Below are positions 35,612 to 43,996 of a DNA stretch of 64,000 bases, one piece after another. The position numbers were made by a program, and so were the translations under genes. The notes below the pieces were generated by a model, which was given only the letters and a program-made list of their open reading frames with translations, had not been told where the DNA came from and did not search any database. The DNA comes from Agrobacterium tumefaciens (GTDB lineage: Bacteria; Pseudomonadota; Alphaproteobacteria; Rhizobiales; Rhizobiaceae): NCBI RefSeq assembly GCF_009649785.1, contig NZ_WJOK01000007.1:62001-126000 (forward strand), written 5' to 3'. Positions within the stretch are counted from its first letter, which is position 1, and every line of letters starts with the position of its first letter.

Positions 35612-35626
35612 TGACTATACTAGTCA
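35612..35626. promoter_or_regulatory. Candidate iron-responsive operator (IRO box) in a divergent promoter
   Basis: TGACTATACTAGTCA is TGA-N9-TCA with 6-bp perfect arms (TGACTA/TAGTCA) around a 3-bp centre. It lies 46 bp before the binding-protein start (minus strand) and 53 bp before the methyltransferase start (plus strand), so one RirA-type site could control both. Confidence 0.6.
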
Positions 35627-35679
35627 AGTTTTATGTTTTAGAGCCATTCTTAACTGACCGGTATGTGAGCTGAAGACCG

Positions 35680-36504
35680 ATGATCGACACTATCCACTAT
35701 GGCAAAAACGACAGTCTGAGAGACGAAATCAAAACCTATTGGTCCGGCCGCGCCGCGACTTTCGACCTTTCCCCGGGTCATGAGATTTTCTCCGAAGAAG
35801 AGCGCGAGGCCTGGCACGCGCTGGTTTTGAAGCATCTGGGCCAGGGAGAAGGCCGCAAGGCGCTGGATCTGGCCAGCGGCACCGGCGTTATCTCGCACCT
35901 GATGGACGATCTCGGTTTTCAGGTCACCGGCATGGATTGGTCGGAAACCATGCTGGAGCTTGCAAGGGCGAAGGCGAAAACCCGCGGGCGCAATATCCGC
36001 TTTTTTGTCGGCGACGCCGAAAACACGATGGAGCCGGACGAAAGCGCCGACGTCATCATCACCCGCCATCTGGTCTGGACGCTGGTTGACCCGAAGGCAA
36101 GCTTTGCCGAATGGTTCCGTGTCTTGAAACCCGGCGGACGCCTGCTGATCGTCGATGGCGATTTCGTCAACACCGGCTGGCGCGAAAGACTGGTCAAGAA
36201 GCTGGCGGCGGGTCTGGAAAGCATCGGCCTTGTGAAGCCGGACCAGCCGCACAAGCCGGCGGATCCGGAAAACACCTTCAACAGCATTCTATCGCGGGTC
36301 TATTTTTCACAGGGTGCAAGAGCTGGTGACGTTGCAGCGCTGTTGCGTGAAACCGGCTTCGAGCCCGTTGCCATCGATCAGGAACTTCAGGCCATTCATC
36401 GTGCCCAGGCAAAAAATTTCAGTCTGCTGAAAGGCATCTTGCGGGGATTGCAGCACCGTTATGCAATATGCGCCGTGAAGCCGCACACGTCCGACAAGGG
36501 ATAG
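35680..36504 (+). CDS. Class I SAM-dependent methyltransferase
   Basis: A 274-residue Rossmann-fold methyltransferase. SAM motif I is ALDLASGTGVIS (about 65-76), followed by VTGMDWSETML (acidic ribose-binding position), FFVGDAENT, and motif VLKPGGRLLIVDGD. It resembles small-molecule (UbiE/Methyltransf_11-like) enzymes. It is divergent from the iron-type ABC operon and shares its candidate IRO box, so it is probably iron-regulated. It may modify an imported chelator, or act in tetrapyrrole metabolism; the substrate is unknown. It is followed by a RIME-like repeat. Confidence 0.85.
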   Translation: MIDTIHYGKNDSLRDEIKTYWSGRAATFDLSPGHEIFSEEEREAWHALVLKHLGQGEGRKALDLASGTGVISHLMDDLGFQVTGMDWSETMLELARAKAKTRGRNIRFFVGDAENTMEPDESADVIITRHLVWTLVDPKASFAEWFRVLKPGGRLLIVDGDFVNTGWRERLVKKLAAGLESIGLVKPDQPHKPADPENTFNSILSRVYFSQGARAGDVAALLRETGFEPVAIDQELQAIHRAQAKNFSLLKGILRGLQHRYAICAVKPHTSDKG

Positions 36505-36540
36505 GGCGACCAAAGCCCACAAGCTGCCGCCCAGCTCACC

Positions 36541-36655
36541 GTCACCCCGGATGTGATCCGGGGTCCAGTGCGACCAAGTCCTTGATCGCGTAATAATAGT
36601 TTCTCACGGTGAAGACGCGCCTTGGCTGGATGCCGGATCTAGTCCGGCATGACGC
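36541..36655. repeat. RIME-like rhizobial intergenic repeat, copy 1
   Basis: An element of about 115 bp made of two palindromes: CCCCGGAT/ATCCGGGG (36545-36563) and ATGCCGGA/TCCGGCAT (36630-36650), separated by about 65 bp. This is the layout of RIME1-type elements in rhizobial genomes. A diverged second copy is at 48436-48547. It lies between convergent genes. Confidence 0.75.
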
Positions 36656-36677
36656 ATGAAAACGCGACGAAGGCACC

Positions 36678-37160
36678 TCATTTTTCCGCCCGCTCGAATA
36701 GCTCCTCAAAGCGCGGCTTCGCCCGGCCTGGGACCTCTACCGTCCTGTAGCTCTGCGGCAAAACCGCGTCCCCCACCTTGATCAGCATGACCATGCCCAT
36801 GCCGTAATGCGGCGAGCATTTGATGCCGTAAAAGCCTGGCTTTTCGAAACCGGTCTCGAATTCGTCGTTGATCCGGCTTTTGAAACCTTCAATATCTTCG
36901 GGAACCATACCATCGATCGTCGCGGCATTATGGCTCTTGTGGCTCGGCACGAAGCGCACGCGGTCGCCGGGAGCGATCTTCAGAAAATCGGGCTCGAACA
37001 CCATGGACCCCTTTTCGCCACGGTTCAGCATCTTCACCTCGAAGGTCTCGGCTCCGGCTTGAATGGAAAACCCTGTGGCCACAACCATGGCAAGTCCCGC
37101 GGAAACGCAAAGCTGTCGGGCGCAAAAGCGGAGATTTGCAAGTCTTTTCAATTTCATCAT
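36678..37160 (-). CDS. Pseudoazurin (type I blue copper protein) in a cobalamin-riboswitch operon
   Basis: A 160-residue cupredoxin with an export signal (cleavage near AGA, residue 37). The four type-1 copper ligands are all present in pseudoazurin spacing: His77 (SHNAA), Cys115, His118 and Met123 (CSPHYGMGM). The mature protein of about 123 residues has the usual pseudoazurin length including the C-terminal helices (FEELFERA). Pseudoazurins are periplasmic electron carriers, typically for nitrite or N2O reductases, none of which is encoded here. The gene overlaps the ATPase stop by 4 bp (ATGA), so it is co-translated with the ABC transporter, an unusual partner. Confidence 0.92.
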   Translation of the reverse strand: MMKLKRLANLRFCARQLCVSAGLAMVVATGFSIQAGAETFEVKMLNRGEKGSMVFEPDFLKIAPGDRVRFVPSHKSHNAATIDGMVPEDIEGFKSRINDEFETGFEKPGFYGIKCSPHYGMGMVMLIKVGDAVLPQSYRTVEVPGRAKPRFEELFERAEK

Positions 37161-37957
37161 CGTGCCGTTGCTTTCCTTGCGTGATCGGCCGCACCGTGGG
37201 CCGGCAGAAAACGAATATGTGAAAATCCGCTTTCATCCGTGGTGACGACGGATTGCACCCCGAACACATCGGCGATGGTCGCAGAGGTGAGAACTTCGCG
37301 CGGTGGGCCGACAGCGATCATTTCACCGCGATGCATGATGGCGACGCGGTCGCAGAACATGGCGGCGTGATTGAGATCATGCAGCGCCGCCACAACCGTC
37401 AGTCCCTGCCTGCGCACCAGATCGAGCAGACCGATCTGGTGGCCTATATCGAGATGGTTGGTCGGTTCGTCCAGCAGCAGAATATGCGGCTCCTGCGCCA
37501 ATGCGCGGGCAATGTGCAGGCGCTGGCGTTCGCCGCCGGAAAGGTGATGCCAGTTTCGCTCGGCCTTGTCCGCCATATCGACATTTCCGAGCGCCGCATC
37601 GACGATGGCGTCGTCCTTTGGCGACCATGCGGAAAGCGGGCCGAGATAGGGCGTGCGCCCCAGTTCCACGGCCTGTCGCGCGCTGATGCGCTCGGTGGTT
37701 TCGGCCTGCTGCTCCACAAAGGCCAGCCTGCGGGCAAGTTCGCGCCGCCCGAATGTGGCAAGCCGTTCCTCACCAAGCATGACATGACCCCGACGCGGCA
37801 TGCGAATGCCGGCCAGCATGGAAAGCAACGTGCTTTTGCCCGAACCGTTCGGCCCGATGATACCCAGAAACTCGCCCGTGGCGACCTCCAGCGAAACACC
37901 GCGCACGATGTCGAGATTGCCGGCATGGAAATGCAGATCGTGGGCGGATAATTTCAT
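37157..37957 (-). CDS. FecE/BtuD-type ABC transporter ATPase
   Basis: A 266-residue ATPase with Walker A GPNGSGKS (about 36-43), signature LSGGERQR and Walker B ILLLDEPTNHLDIGHQI; the H-loop AALHDLNHAAMFC fits the iron/cobalamin class. The final 30 residues (after VTTDESGFSHIRFLPAHG) are an extension beyond the core. It overlaps both neighbours by 4 bp. Downstream of a cobalamin riboswitch, it probably imports cobalamin, a corrinoid or a cobalt/iron chelate; which one is open. Confidence 0.92.
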   Translation of the reverse strand: MKLSAHDLHFHAGNLDIVRGVSLEVATGEFLGIIGPNGSGKSTLLSMLAGIRMPRRGHVMLGEERLATFGRRELARRLAFVEQQAETTERISARQAVELGRTPYLGPLSAWSPKDDAIVDAALGNVDMADKAERNWHHLSGGERQRLHIARALAQEPHILLLDEPTNHLDIGHQIGLLDLVRRQGLTVVAALHDLNHAAMFCDRVAIMHRGEMIAVGPPREVLTSATIADVFGVQSVVTTDESGFSHIRFLPAHGAADHARKATAR

Positions 37958-38982
37958 GACCGGCCTCTCTTCTGCCCGAGAATAAAGGCGAAGGCGGGCG
38001 CGCCGACCAGCGCAGTGATCACGCCGATCGGCAGCACCTGCCCCGGAATGACGGTGCGCGAGAGAATATCTGCGATGATCATGAAAATTGCACCGGTCAG
38101 CGCCGTCACCGGCAGCAACATGCCGTGGCGAACGCCAACGAAGATGCGCGCCGCATGCGGGATGACGAGACCGACGAAGCCGATGGAACCGACCAGCGAC
38201 ACCATGACTGCCGTCATGACCGCCGAAACCGAGATCAGCACCGCATAGACCCGGCGCACCGGAATACCGAGCGAAGCTGCTGCCTGACCGCCGAAAGCGA
38301 AAGCATCAAGCGCGCGTGCGTACCAGAGGCACACCCCAAGACCCGCAATACTGACCGGCAAAGCCAGCCAGACATCCGGCCAGCGCACGCCCGAAAGATT
38401 GCCCAGCAGCCAGAACATGATGCCGCGCGCCTGTTCGGCATTGGCGGATTTGGTGACGATGAACGACGTCATGGCGTTGAACAGTTGCGAACCGGCGACC
38501 CCCGCCAGGATGATGGCGCTGTTGCCGTGCCCTGCCCGCACCGCCAGAAGGCTGACAAGCGAAAAAGCCACAAAAGCCCCGATCAGGGCGCCGGCCGGCA
38601 TCGTCAGGAACCCCGCCCCGAAGCCCAGAAGCGCCACGGCCACGGCACCGGTTGAGGCGCCTGCTGAAATACCGAGGATATAGGGATCGGCGAGCGGGTT
38701 GCGCAGAAGTGATTGAAGCACCGCACCGGCCAGCGCCAGCGAGGCGCCACAGCACGCGGCAACAACGGCGCGGCTGAGGCGGTAACTCCAGACGATGCCC
38801 TCATCCAGCGGCTCCAGCGGATAACCCGCATGGAAGACACGATTGGCAATGGTCTTTGCCACCACGTCGAACGGAATGGCAGTCTCGCCGATGGCCGCAC
38901 CGGCCATCAGCGCGACGAGCAGCAGGGCGAGTGCGGCAAAAGCCAGACCCGCCCTGCCAAGATTGACGGAAAGACCGTTCAC
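37954..38982 (-). CDS. FecCD/BtuC-family ABC transporter permease
   Basis: A 342-residue polytopic membrane protein with the BtuC/FecCD signatures NPLADPYILGISAGASTGA and GSIGFVGLVIPHAARIFVG, and about ten helices. It is the only permease gene in the operon, so it should act as a homodimer. It overlaps the binding-protein and ATPase genes by 4 bp each. Confidence 0.94.
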   Translation of the reverse strand: MNGLSVNLGRAGLAFAALALLLVALMAGAAIGETAIPFDVVAKTIANRVFHAGYPLEPLDEGIVWSYRLSRAVVAACCGASLALAGAVLQSLLRNPLADPYILGISAGASTGAVAVALLGFGAGFLTMPAGALIGAFVAFSLVSLLAVRAGHGNSAIILAGVAGSQLFNAMTSFIVTKSANAEQARGIMFWLLGNLSGVRWPDVWLALPVSIAGLGVCLWYARALDAFAFGGQAAASLGIPVRRVYAVLISVSAVMTAVMVSLVGSIGFVGLVIPHAARIFVGVRHGMLLPVTALTGAIFMIIADILSRTVIPGQVLPIGVITALVGAPAFAFILGQKRGRS

Positions 38983-40010
38983 TTGGCGAGACCGGCTGTT
39001 GAAATCGCCTCGGCCAGCGTTTCAATGCCTTCGATCGTGCGGATGGTCGGGTTCATCGCCTGCGCGTCCATTTCGAAGACATGGGCCGCCTTGACGGCGG
39101 GCATGATGCTGGCAACCGGATCGGTAGCGAGGAACTTGAGCTTGACGGCGACGTCATCGGCGGGGAAACGCCGGCGGTCCATCTTGCCGGCAACGATCAC
39201 GGACGGATTGGCCTTGGCGATGGTTTCCCAGCCAACAGTCGGCCATTCCTCATCGCTTTCGATAACGTTCTTCAGCCCGAGCGCGGACATGATGTAACCC
39301 GGCGCACCATTGCGGCCCGCCACGTAGGGATCGATATCCAGCTCGGCGCTGGAAAACCAGAAGACTGCTGAAATCTTGCCATTCGCCGAAGCGATCTTGG
39401 CGCGGGCGGCTTCCTCACGCTTTTTCAGGTCGGCAACGACTTCCTCGCCGCGATCCTGCACGTTGAAAATTTTCGCAAGGTCGCGGACCTCCTGGTAGAT
39501 CAGGTCCATGGTGAAAACGGACTTGCGCACGCCGTCGCCGCCGCCGGAATTGTCCTTGCCCATGCAATCGGCAGGCGAAGTATAAACGGGAATACCGAGT
39601 TCGGCGAATTGCTCCGGTGTTCCGACAACACCTTCGGGACCGATCTGCCACTGGAACTGCGTCGTCACGAGGTCCGGCCTCTTGCCAACCACCGCCTCGA
39701 AGCTCGGATCATTGTCGGCAAGCCGCTCCACCTTGGCATTGGCGTCTTCGTAACCCTTCAGAACCGGGCCGATCCACAGCGCCGTGCCTACGACCTTGTC
39801 GGCCACGCCGAGCAGATAGAGAACCTCGGTCGTGCTCTGGCCGACCGATACTGTGCGGGCGGGCGCCTGCTTGAAGGTGATTTCGTGGCCGCAGCTATTG
39901 ATCGTCAGCGGATAGGTGGTTTCGGCAGCCTGAGCGGCACCGGCGGGCAAGGCCGCTAATGCGACAGCCAGAAGACCGGCGGAAACCGGCAGGCGTTTGA
40001 AATGAAACAT
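38979..40010 (-). CDS. FecB/BtuF-like ABC substrate-binding protein, cobalamin-regulated
   Basis: A 343-residue periplasmic protein with a signal peptide cleaved near AAQA (residue 28). The FecB-type N-lobe motif RTVSVGQSTTEVLYLLGVAD is followed by a loop with a Cys and Gly-rich stretch (DCMGKDNSGGGDG) and the C-lobe GWETIAKANPSVIVAG. ATG 40010 has CTGGAG upstream. It is preceded by a 27-codon leader ORF and a cobalamin riboswitch, so cobalamin should repress it. A corrinoid, cobalt-chelate or iron-chelate ligand is possible. It is distinct from the iron-type pair at 33199-35566, lacking their Cys-Cys motif. Confidence 0.9.
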   Translation of the reverse strand: MFHFKRLPVSAGLLAVALAALPAGAAQAAETTYPLTINSCGHEITFKQAPARTVSVGQSTTEVLYLLGVADKVVGTALWIGPVLKGYEDANAKVERLADNDPSFEAVVGKRPDLVTTQFQWQIGPEGVVGTPEQFAELGIPVYTSPADCMGKDNSGGGDGVRKSVFTMDLIYQEVRDLAKIFNVQDRGEEVVADLKKREEAARAKIASANGKISAVFWFSSAELDIDPYVAGRNGAPGYIMSALGLKNVIESDEEWPTVGWETIAKANPSVIVAGKMDRRRFPADDVAVKLKFLATDPVASIMPAVKAAHVFEMDAQAMNPTIRTIEGIETLAEAISTAGLAK

Positions 40011-40055
40011 ATGTTCTCCAGTCTAAATAAAGTGGCGTGATCCGCAGGCCGCGCG

Positions 40056-40139
40056 TCAAAACGCGTAGTGACAGAGCGACAACAAGTGTGGAGATGGAGA
40101 ACGGGACTCTAAATACGTTTCCGCGGACGGAAAGGTCAT
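40056..40139 (-). CDS. 27-residue leader ORF after the cobalamin riboswitch
   Basis: ATG at 40139 has an ideal Shine-Dalgarno (AGAGGAG, 6 nt spacing) about 40 nt after the B12 box. The frame runs 27 codons (begins MTFPSAETYLES, ends SLCHYAF) to TGA, 45 nt before the binding-protein ATG. A short GC stem (40155-40159 with 40166-40170) lies immediately 5' of the Shine-Dalgarno. It has no recognisable homology. It is probably the translational target of the riboswitch or a coupling leader peptide. Confidence 0.5.
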   Translation of the reverse strand: MTFPSAETYLESRSPSPHLLSLCHYAF

Positions 40140-40187
40140 AATAAGCTCCTCTTCCGGGCATCCCCGCCCGTAACGATGGTCAATATT

Positions 40188-40370
40188 ATGACGGCAGGTC
40201 TCCTGGCTCACGAATATACGCCGTTCATCTGCCTTCCCGCACCTTGAAGGGTGCAGTGGCATGACGCTTTTCAGGCGTCACGAGGATGAACGGCAATCCG
40301 CTTACAGTTGCGGGGGCAGCCACGGCATTGGGCGATAGAAATCACCCGCACCATGTTCCCTATTAATCCC
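40188..40370 (-). promoter_or_regulatory. Cobalamin (B12) riboswitch
   Basis: On the minus strand the conserved 3' B12 box AGCCAGGAGACCTGCC is exact at 40208-40193. Upstream in transcript order are GGCTGCCCCCGCAACTGTAAGCGG-type core sequence (about 40325-40300), the GCCACTG element and a 5' GGGAACATGGTGCGGGTG segment, all in the family order. It precedes the leader ORF and the binding-protein/permease/ATPase/pseudoazurin operon. Adenosylcobalamin binding should switch the operon off, probably by blocking translation. Confidence 0.95.
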
Positions 40371-40450
40371 TTTGCCCTTCGGCTTCAGGAACCGTCGCTT
40401 TCTGACATAAGGGGCAAGCGCCGGGGCGTCAATTGCGATAGTGCTGCAGC

Positions 40451-41329
40451 TCAGCACAAAGACGGACCCGCCAACGCGAAAATTTTTGTAGCGCCGGAAA
40501 GCGCCGGTTGCGGCGCGTCTTTGGACATGGTGGTAAGGGTTTCAATCACGACCAGCCCGGATTGCGCAATAAAATCAATAAAGAGACTATTGTCGCTGAT
40601 GGTGTCGAGACGCACCAGCTCATCATCCAGATCGGTAAAATGCCGCCTCACAAGCGCAATCGCATCCATGTCCGCACCCGCAACGACCGGACCGATAATG
40701 TGGCCCCGCCCCGCCGCACGGCGCAGCGCAAAAGCGGTAAGACGGTCCGCCTCAAACACACCGTAACCCGCATTCTGCGTCAAAAGTCGCTGCAAAACGT
40801 TCCGGCGCGAAACGCCAAAAGCCGCCCGGTCTAGTTCCACCACATCAGTCAGATGACCTGCGGATAACGGCTCTATTCGTTGTTTTCTGCCGGGCGGCGG
40901 TATCTCGAAAAGGCAATTCGCCCTTCCCCGGAACAGATATACTTTTTCCGTATCACCGGCAAAACCCAACCTTGAAAACAACCGCCGCGACGCTCCCGTC
41001 GCGTTCAATCGCAGGGAGACAGTGGGGAATTTCGCGACAAGTTTCTGCACCAGCCATGGTGCTACGCCCTGCCCCTGCAAACGGGGGGAAACAATGACCA
41101 TGCCAAGCGTCGCAAACCCCTGATCATAGGGAAAGAGCATCGCGGTTGCGACAACACGGTCGATCTCATCGAGGGCGGCGAGACCCACGCCGCATTGCCG
41201 CAGAAAACACCATTCATTCGCGTGATATCGCCATCCGACGGCCATGGAGAGTGCATGCAGATGATCGGCATCCACGTCCGCGATATCCACGGTCCGCAGC
41301 TCGAAACTATCGACTTTGAGCAGGTCCAT
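40451..41329 (-). CDS. Two-domain GNAT N-acetyltransferase, paralogue of 50849-51685
   Basis: A 292-residue protein (ATG 41329, MDLLKVDSFE; an in-frame TTG lies two codons upstream). The N-terminal half is a GNAT fold with the acetyl-CoA loop SPRLQGQGVAPWLVQ and the following GASRRLFSRLGFAG segment. The C-terminal half is a second, GNAT-like domain (from about residue 155, LDRAAFGVSRRNVL, RGHIIGPVVA). The same two-part build and the IGP(V/I)VA motif occur in the plus-strand protein at 50849. It is divergent from the ArgE-like gene. It is probably an acetyltransferase for an amine or amino acid; the substrate is unknown. Confidence 0.82.
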   Translation of the reverse strand: MDLLKVDSFELRTVDIADVDADHLHALSMAVGWRYHANEWCFLRQCGVGLAALDEIDRVVATAMLFPYDQGFATLGMVIVSPRLQGQGVAPWLVQKLVAKFPTVSLRLNATGASRRLFSRLGFAGDTEKVYLFRGRANCLFEIPPPGRKQRIEPLSAGHLTDVVELDRAAFGVSRRNVLQRLLTQNAGYGVFEADRLTAFALRRAAGRGHIIGPVVAGADMDAIALVRRHFTDLDDELVRLDTISDNSLFIDFIAQSGLVVIETLTTMSKDAPQPALSGATKIFALAGPSLC

Positions 41330-41540
41330 AACCAACGGCCCTCATCCCCTACGGCTCACAACCTTCATCCGGTCCCGGCCTAGCCCACGACATCCGACGG
41401 TAGCCGGTTACGCCAGCACGAATTTTCTGAAAGCACTGGAAGGTCACAACAATCTACCGAAATCATTCGCATTTCAGCAGATAAACGTCGCAGTCCATTC
41501 TAAGCTTTCGGGATGACAATCCGGTCAGCGGAGACGACCA

Positions 41541-42665
41541 TTGAACGCAATCGAAATCCTTGAGCGTCTCGTCGGTTTCCCGTCGGTCGTTGGAACCGCC
41601 AATGGCGATATTGCCGGCTGGATCGCCGATTATCTTGAAAGCCACGGCGCGAAAGTATCGCTGCTTGCGGGACCGGAGGGCGACCGCGCCAATCTCTTCG
41701 CCACCTTCGGCCCGGCCGATCGCGCCGGCTATGTTTTGTCCGGCCATATGGATGTCGTACCCGCCAGCGAGCCGGAATGGTCTTCCGATCCCTTTATACT
41801 GCGGGCGGAAAATGATCGTCTCTACGGGCGCGGAACCACCGACATGAAGGGTTTTCTGGCCACGGTTCTCGCCGCGGCGCCTGCATTTTCGCGCATGGCG
41901 CTGAAACGTCCCGTGCATATCGCCTTTTCCTATGACGAGGAGGCGGGTTGCCGTGGCGTTCCGCATCTTCTCGCCAGATTGCCTGAACTGTGCGCCGCAC
42001 CGGCCGGCGCAATTATCGGCGAACCGAGCAATATGCGGGCGGTTCGTGCACACAAGGGCAAAGCAGCAGCTCGCATTACCATCCGTGGCCGTTCCGGCCA
42101 TTCATCCCGGCCTGATCAGGGGGTGAATGCCATTCATCTGATGACCGGCATCATGGCAAAGGCCGTAGAGACGGCACATGAGCTGACGAAAGGCCCCTTT
42201 GAAGCGACTTTCGAGCCACCCTACTCCTCGCTGCAGGTCGGCACGATGAAGGGCGGCCAGGCGATCAACATCATCCCCGATTTCTCGGCCATCGAGCTGG
42301 AAGCGCGGGCGATTTCCGGCATATCGCCGCTTGAACTCCTCGGGCCGGTTCGCGCAAGCGTCGAGGTTCTTGCAGCAAAGGGTGTCGATATCGAATGGAC
42401 GCCTATGAGCGATTATCCGGCGCTTTCGCTTGCAGCCAATGCTCCGCTTGTTCTGCTTCTGGAGGAATTGACCGGCACCCCCTGTCTCGCCGCCGTCAGC
42501 TACGGCACGGAGGCGGGGCTGTTCCAGGCGGCGGGCATCGACGCCATCATCTGCGGACCAGGAGATATCGGCCGCGCCCACAAGCCGGACGAGTTCATAA
42601 CGACGGGCGAACTTTCGGCCTGCCAGTCGATGCTGGAAACACTCGCAAGCCGCTGTGCGGCTTGA
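41541..42665 (+). CDS. argE: Acetylornithine deacetylase / M20 family amidohydrolase (ArgE type)
   Basis: A 374-residue M20A metalloenzyme. Metal ligands: His69 and Asp71 (GHMDVVP), Asp101 (GRGTTDMKG), and the SYDEEAGCRG block with the catalytic Glu (133-138), all in family spacing. The dimerisation region includes HSSRPDQGVNA. The start is a TTG with GGAGA 6-7 nt upstream. ArgE-like enzymes remove the acetyl group of N-acetylornithine and related acylamino acids. In this catabolic setting it may serve another acylated amino acid rather than arginine biosynthesis. It begins the plus-strand operon with the hydroxyacid dehydrogenase 24 bp downstream. Confidence 0.9.
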   Translation: MNAIEILERLVGFPSVVGTANGDIAGWIADYLESHGAKVSLLAGPEGDRANLFATFGPADRAGYVLSGHMDVVPASEPEWSSDPFILRAENDRLYGRGTTDMKGFLATVLAAAPAFSRMALKRPVHIAFSYDEEAGCRGVPHLLARLPELCAAPAGAIIGEPSNMRAVRAHKGKAAARITIRGRSGHSSRPDQGVNAIHLMTGIMAKAVETAHELTKGPFEATFEPPYSSLQVGTMKGGQAINIIPDFSAIELEARAISGISPLELLGPVRASVEVLAAKGVDIEWTPMSDYPALSLAANAPLVLLLEELTGTPCLAAVSYGTEAGLFQAAGIDAIICGPGDIGRAHKPDEFITTGELSACQSMLETLASRCAA

Positions 42666-42689
42666 ACCTTCGGGAAGCATAGATTTCAG

Positions 42690-43613
42690 ATGACGTTTCT
42701 CTTCAATTCCGACGCCAAGCGCGGCGAGATTTTCCGGCAGGCTCTAGCTGCAGAACTGCCTGATCTGCCGTTTTCGATGGATGCATCAACTGTCGATCCC
42801 GATGCAGTCCGTTACCTCATCACCTGGACGGTACCGCAGGACATTGCCCGTTACCGCAATCTCGAAGTCCTGTTTTCGATCGGCGCGGGTGTCGACCAGT
42901 TTCACATCGAGGCGATCCCTGAGACGGTAAAGGTCGTACGCATGGTGGATGAGGGCATCATCCGCATGATGCAGGAATATATCTGCCTCGGTGTACTTTC
43001 CCTCCACCGCAACCTGCCAGTCTATTTAAACCAGCAGCGCCACCAACTGTGGAATGCCCTGCCCCAGCGTCAGGCGGAAGAGTGCCGGGTGGGCGTTCTC
43101 GGCCTCGGCATGCTGGGCGTTGCGGCGCTGGAGCGGCTGAAACCTTTCGGCTTTCCGCTTTCCGGCTGGAGCCGCTCACAGCGTCAGATCGATGGCGTCA
43201 CCTGCCATCATGGCGACGACGGCCTCAAATCCATTCTCTCCACCAGCGATATTCTCGTCTGCCTGCTGCCTCTCACCGAAGAGACCACGGGGCTTCTGAA
43301 CGCCGAGCGTCTGGGGATGCTTCCCGAAGGGGCTGCTCTGGTTCACGCCGGGCGCGGCAAACAGCTCGATCATGACGCTTTGCTCGATGCACTCAACAGC
43401 GACAGGCTTTCAGGTGCGGTGATTGACGTTACCGATCCGGAGCCCCTGCCCAAAGACCACCGCTTCTGGACCCATCCGAAAATTCTCCTGACGCCGCATA
43501 TTGCCAGCGTCACCCAGCCCCATTCCGCTGCCCGCACCGTCGTCGAAAATATCAAACGATACGAATCCGGTCTCGAACCGCTCGGCCTCGTTGACCGTAG
43601 CCGCGGATATTGA
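42690..43613 (+). CDS. ghrA: D-2-hydroxyacid dehydrogenase (glyoxylate/hydroxypyruvate reductase A type)
   Basis: A 307-residue NAD(P)-dependent D-isomer-specific dehydrogenase. Its Rossmann motif is [20 protein letters not shown], then WSRS (NADP-type basic residue), the catalytic Arg region [13 protein letters not shown], and [10 protein letters not shown] carrying the active-site His. Its overall form matches GhrA, which reduces glyoxylate and hydroxypyruvate. Its stop overlaps the next open frame; the cupin gene begins 26 bp downstream. Confidence 0.85.
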   Translation: MTFLFNSDAKRGEIFRQALAAELPDLPFSMDASTVDPDAVRYLITWTVPQDIARYRNLEVLFSIGAGVDQFHIEAIPETVKVVRMVDEGIIRMMQEYICLGVLSLHRNLPVYLNQQRHQLWNALPQRQAEECRVGVLGLGMLGVAALERLKPFGFPLSGWSRSQRQIDGVTCHHGDDGLKSILSTSDILVCLLPLTEETTGLLNAERLGMLPEGAALVHAGRGKQLDHDALLDALNSDRLSGAVIDVTDPEPLPKDHRFWTHPKILLTPHIASVTQPHSAARTVVENIKRYESGLEPLGLVDRSRGY

Positions 43614-43639
43614 TCCTACCGTTCCAAGAAAGGACACCC

Positions 43640-43996
43640 ATGTCTCTCCTCAAGACCATCGACACCAATCCCGCCTTTGAACCGAAAGCCTCCAAGGCCC
43701 TGCCCGAACGCCTCATCGCCGGCGACCCGTCGTTCAAAACCTGGCCGCTAGATGAAGCCCGTGATGGCACCGTGCATACCGGCATCTGGGAAGCGACCCC
43801 CGGCGAAAGCCGCTCGATCAAGGGCGAGACATTCGAGTTCTGCCACATTCTCGAAGGCGTCATCGAGATCACACCGGAGGGCGGCGCGCCGCTGCGTTAC
43901 ACGGCGGGCGACAGCTTCGTCATGAAGCCCGGTTTCGTTGGCGTCTGGAAGACAATCGAAACCGTGCGCAAGATCTATGTGACCGTGAACGGATGA
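43640..43996 (+). CDS. Small cupin (Cupin_3 / DUF861-like) protein
   Basis: A 118-residue single-domain cupin. The start at ATG 43640 has AAAGGA upstream; an earlier in-frame ATG at 43610 overlaps the previous gene. The two cupin motifs read FEFCHILEGVIEITPEGG and RYTAGDSFVMKPGFVG. Related small cupins occur in amine, ureidoglycine and polyamine catabolic operons. It may be an isomerase or a sugar/ligand-binding accessory; the function is unknown. The metal-binding residues are partly changed (HxH is not complete), so catalysis is uncertain. Confidence 0.8.
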   Translation: MSLLKTIDTNPAFEPKASKALPERLIAGDPSFKTWPLDEARDGTVHTGIWEATPGESRSIKGETFEFCHILEGVIEITPEGGAPLRYTAGDSFVMKPGFVGVWKTIETVRKIYVTVNG

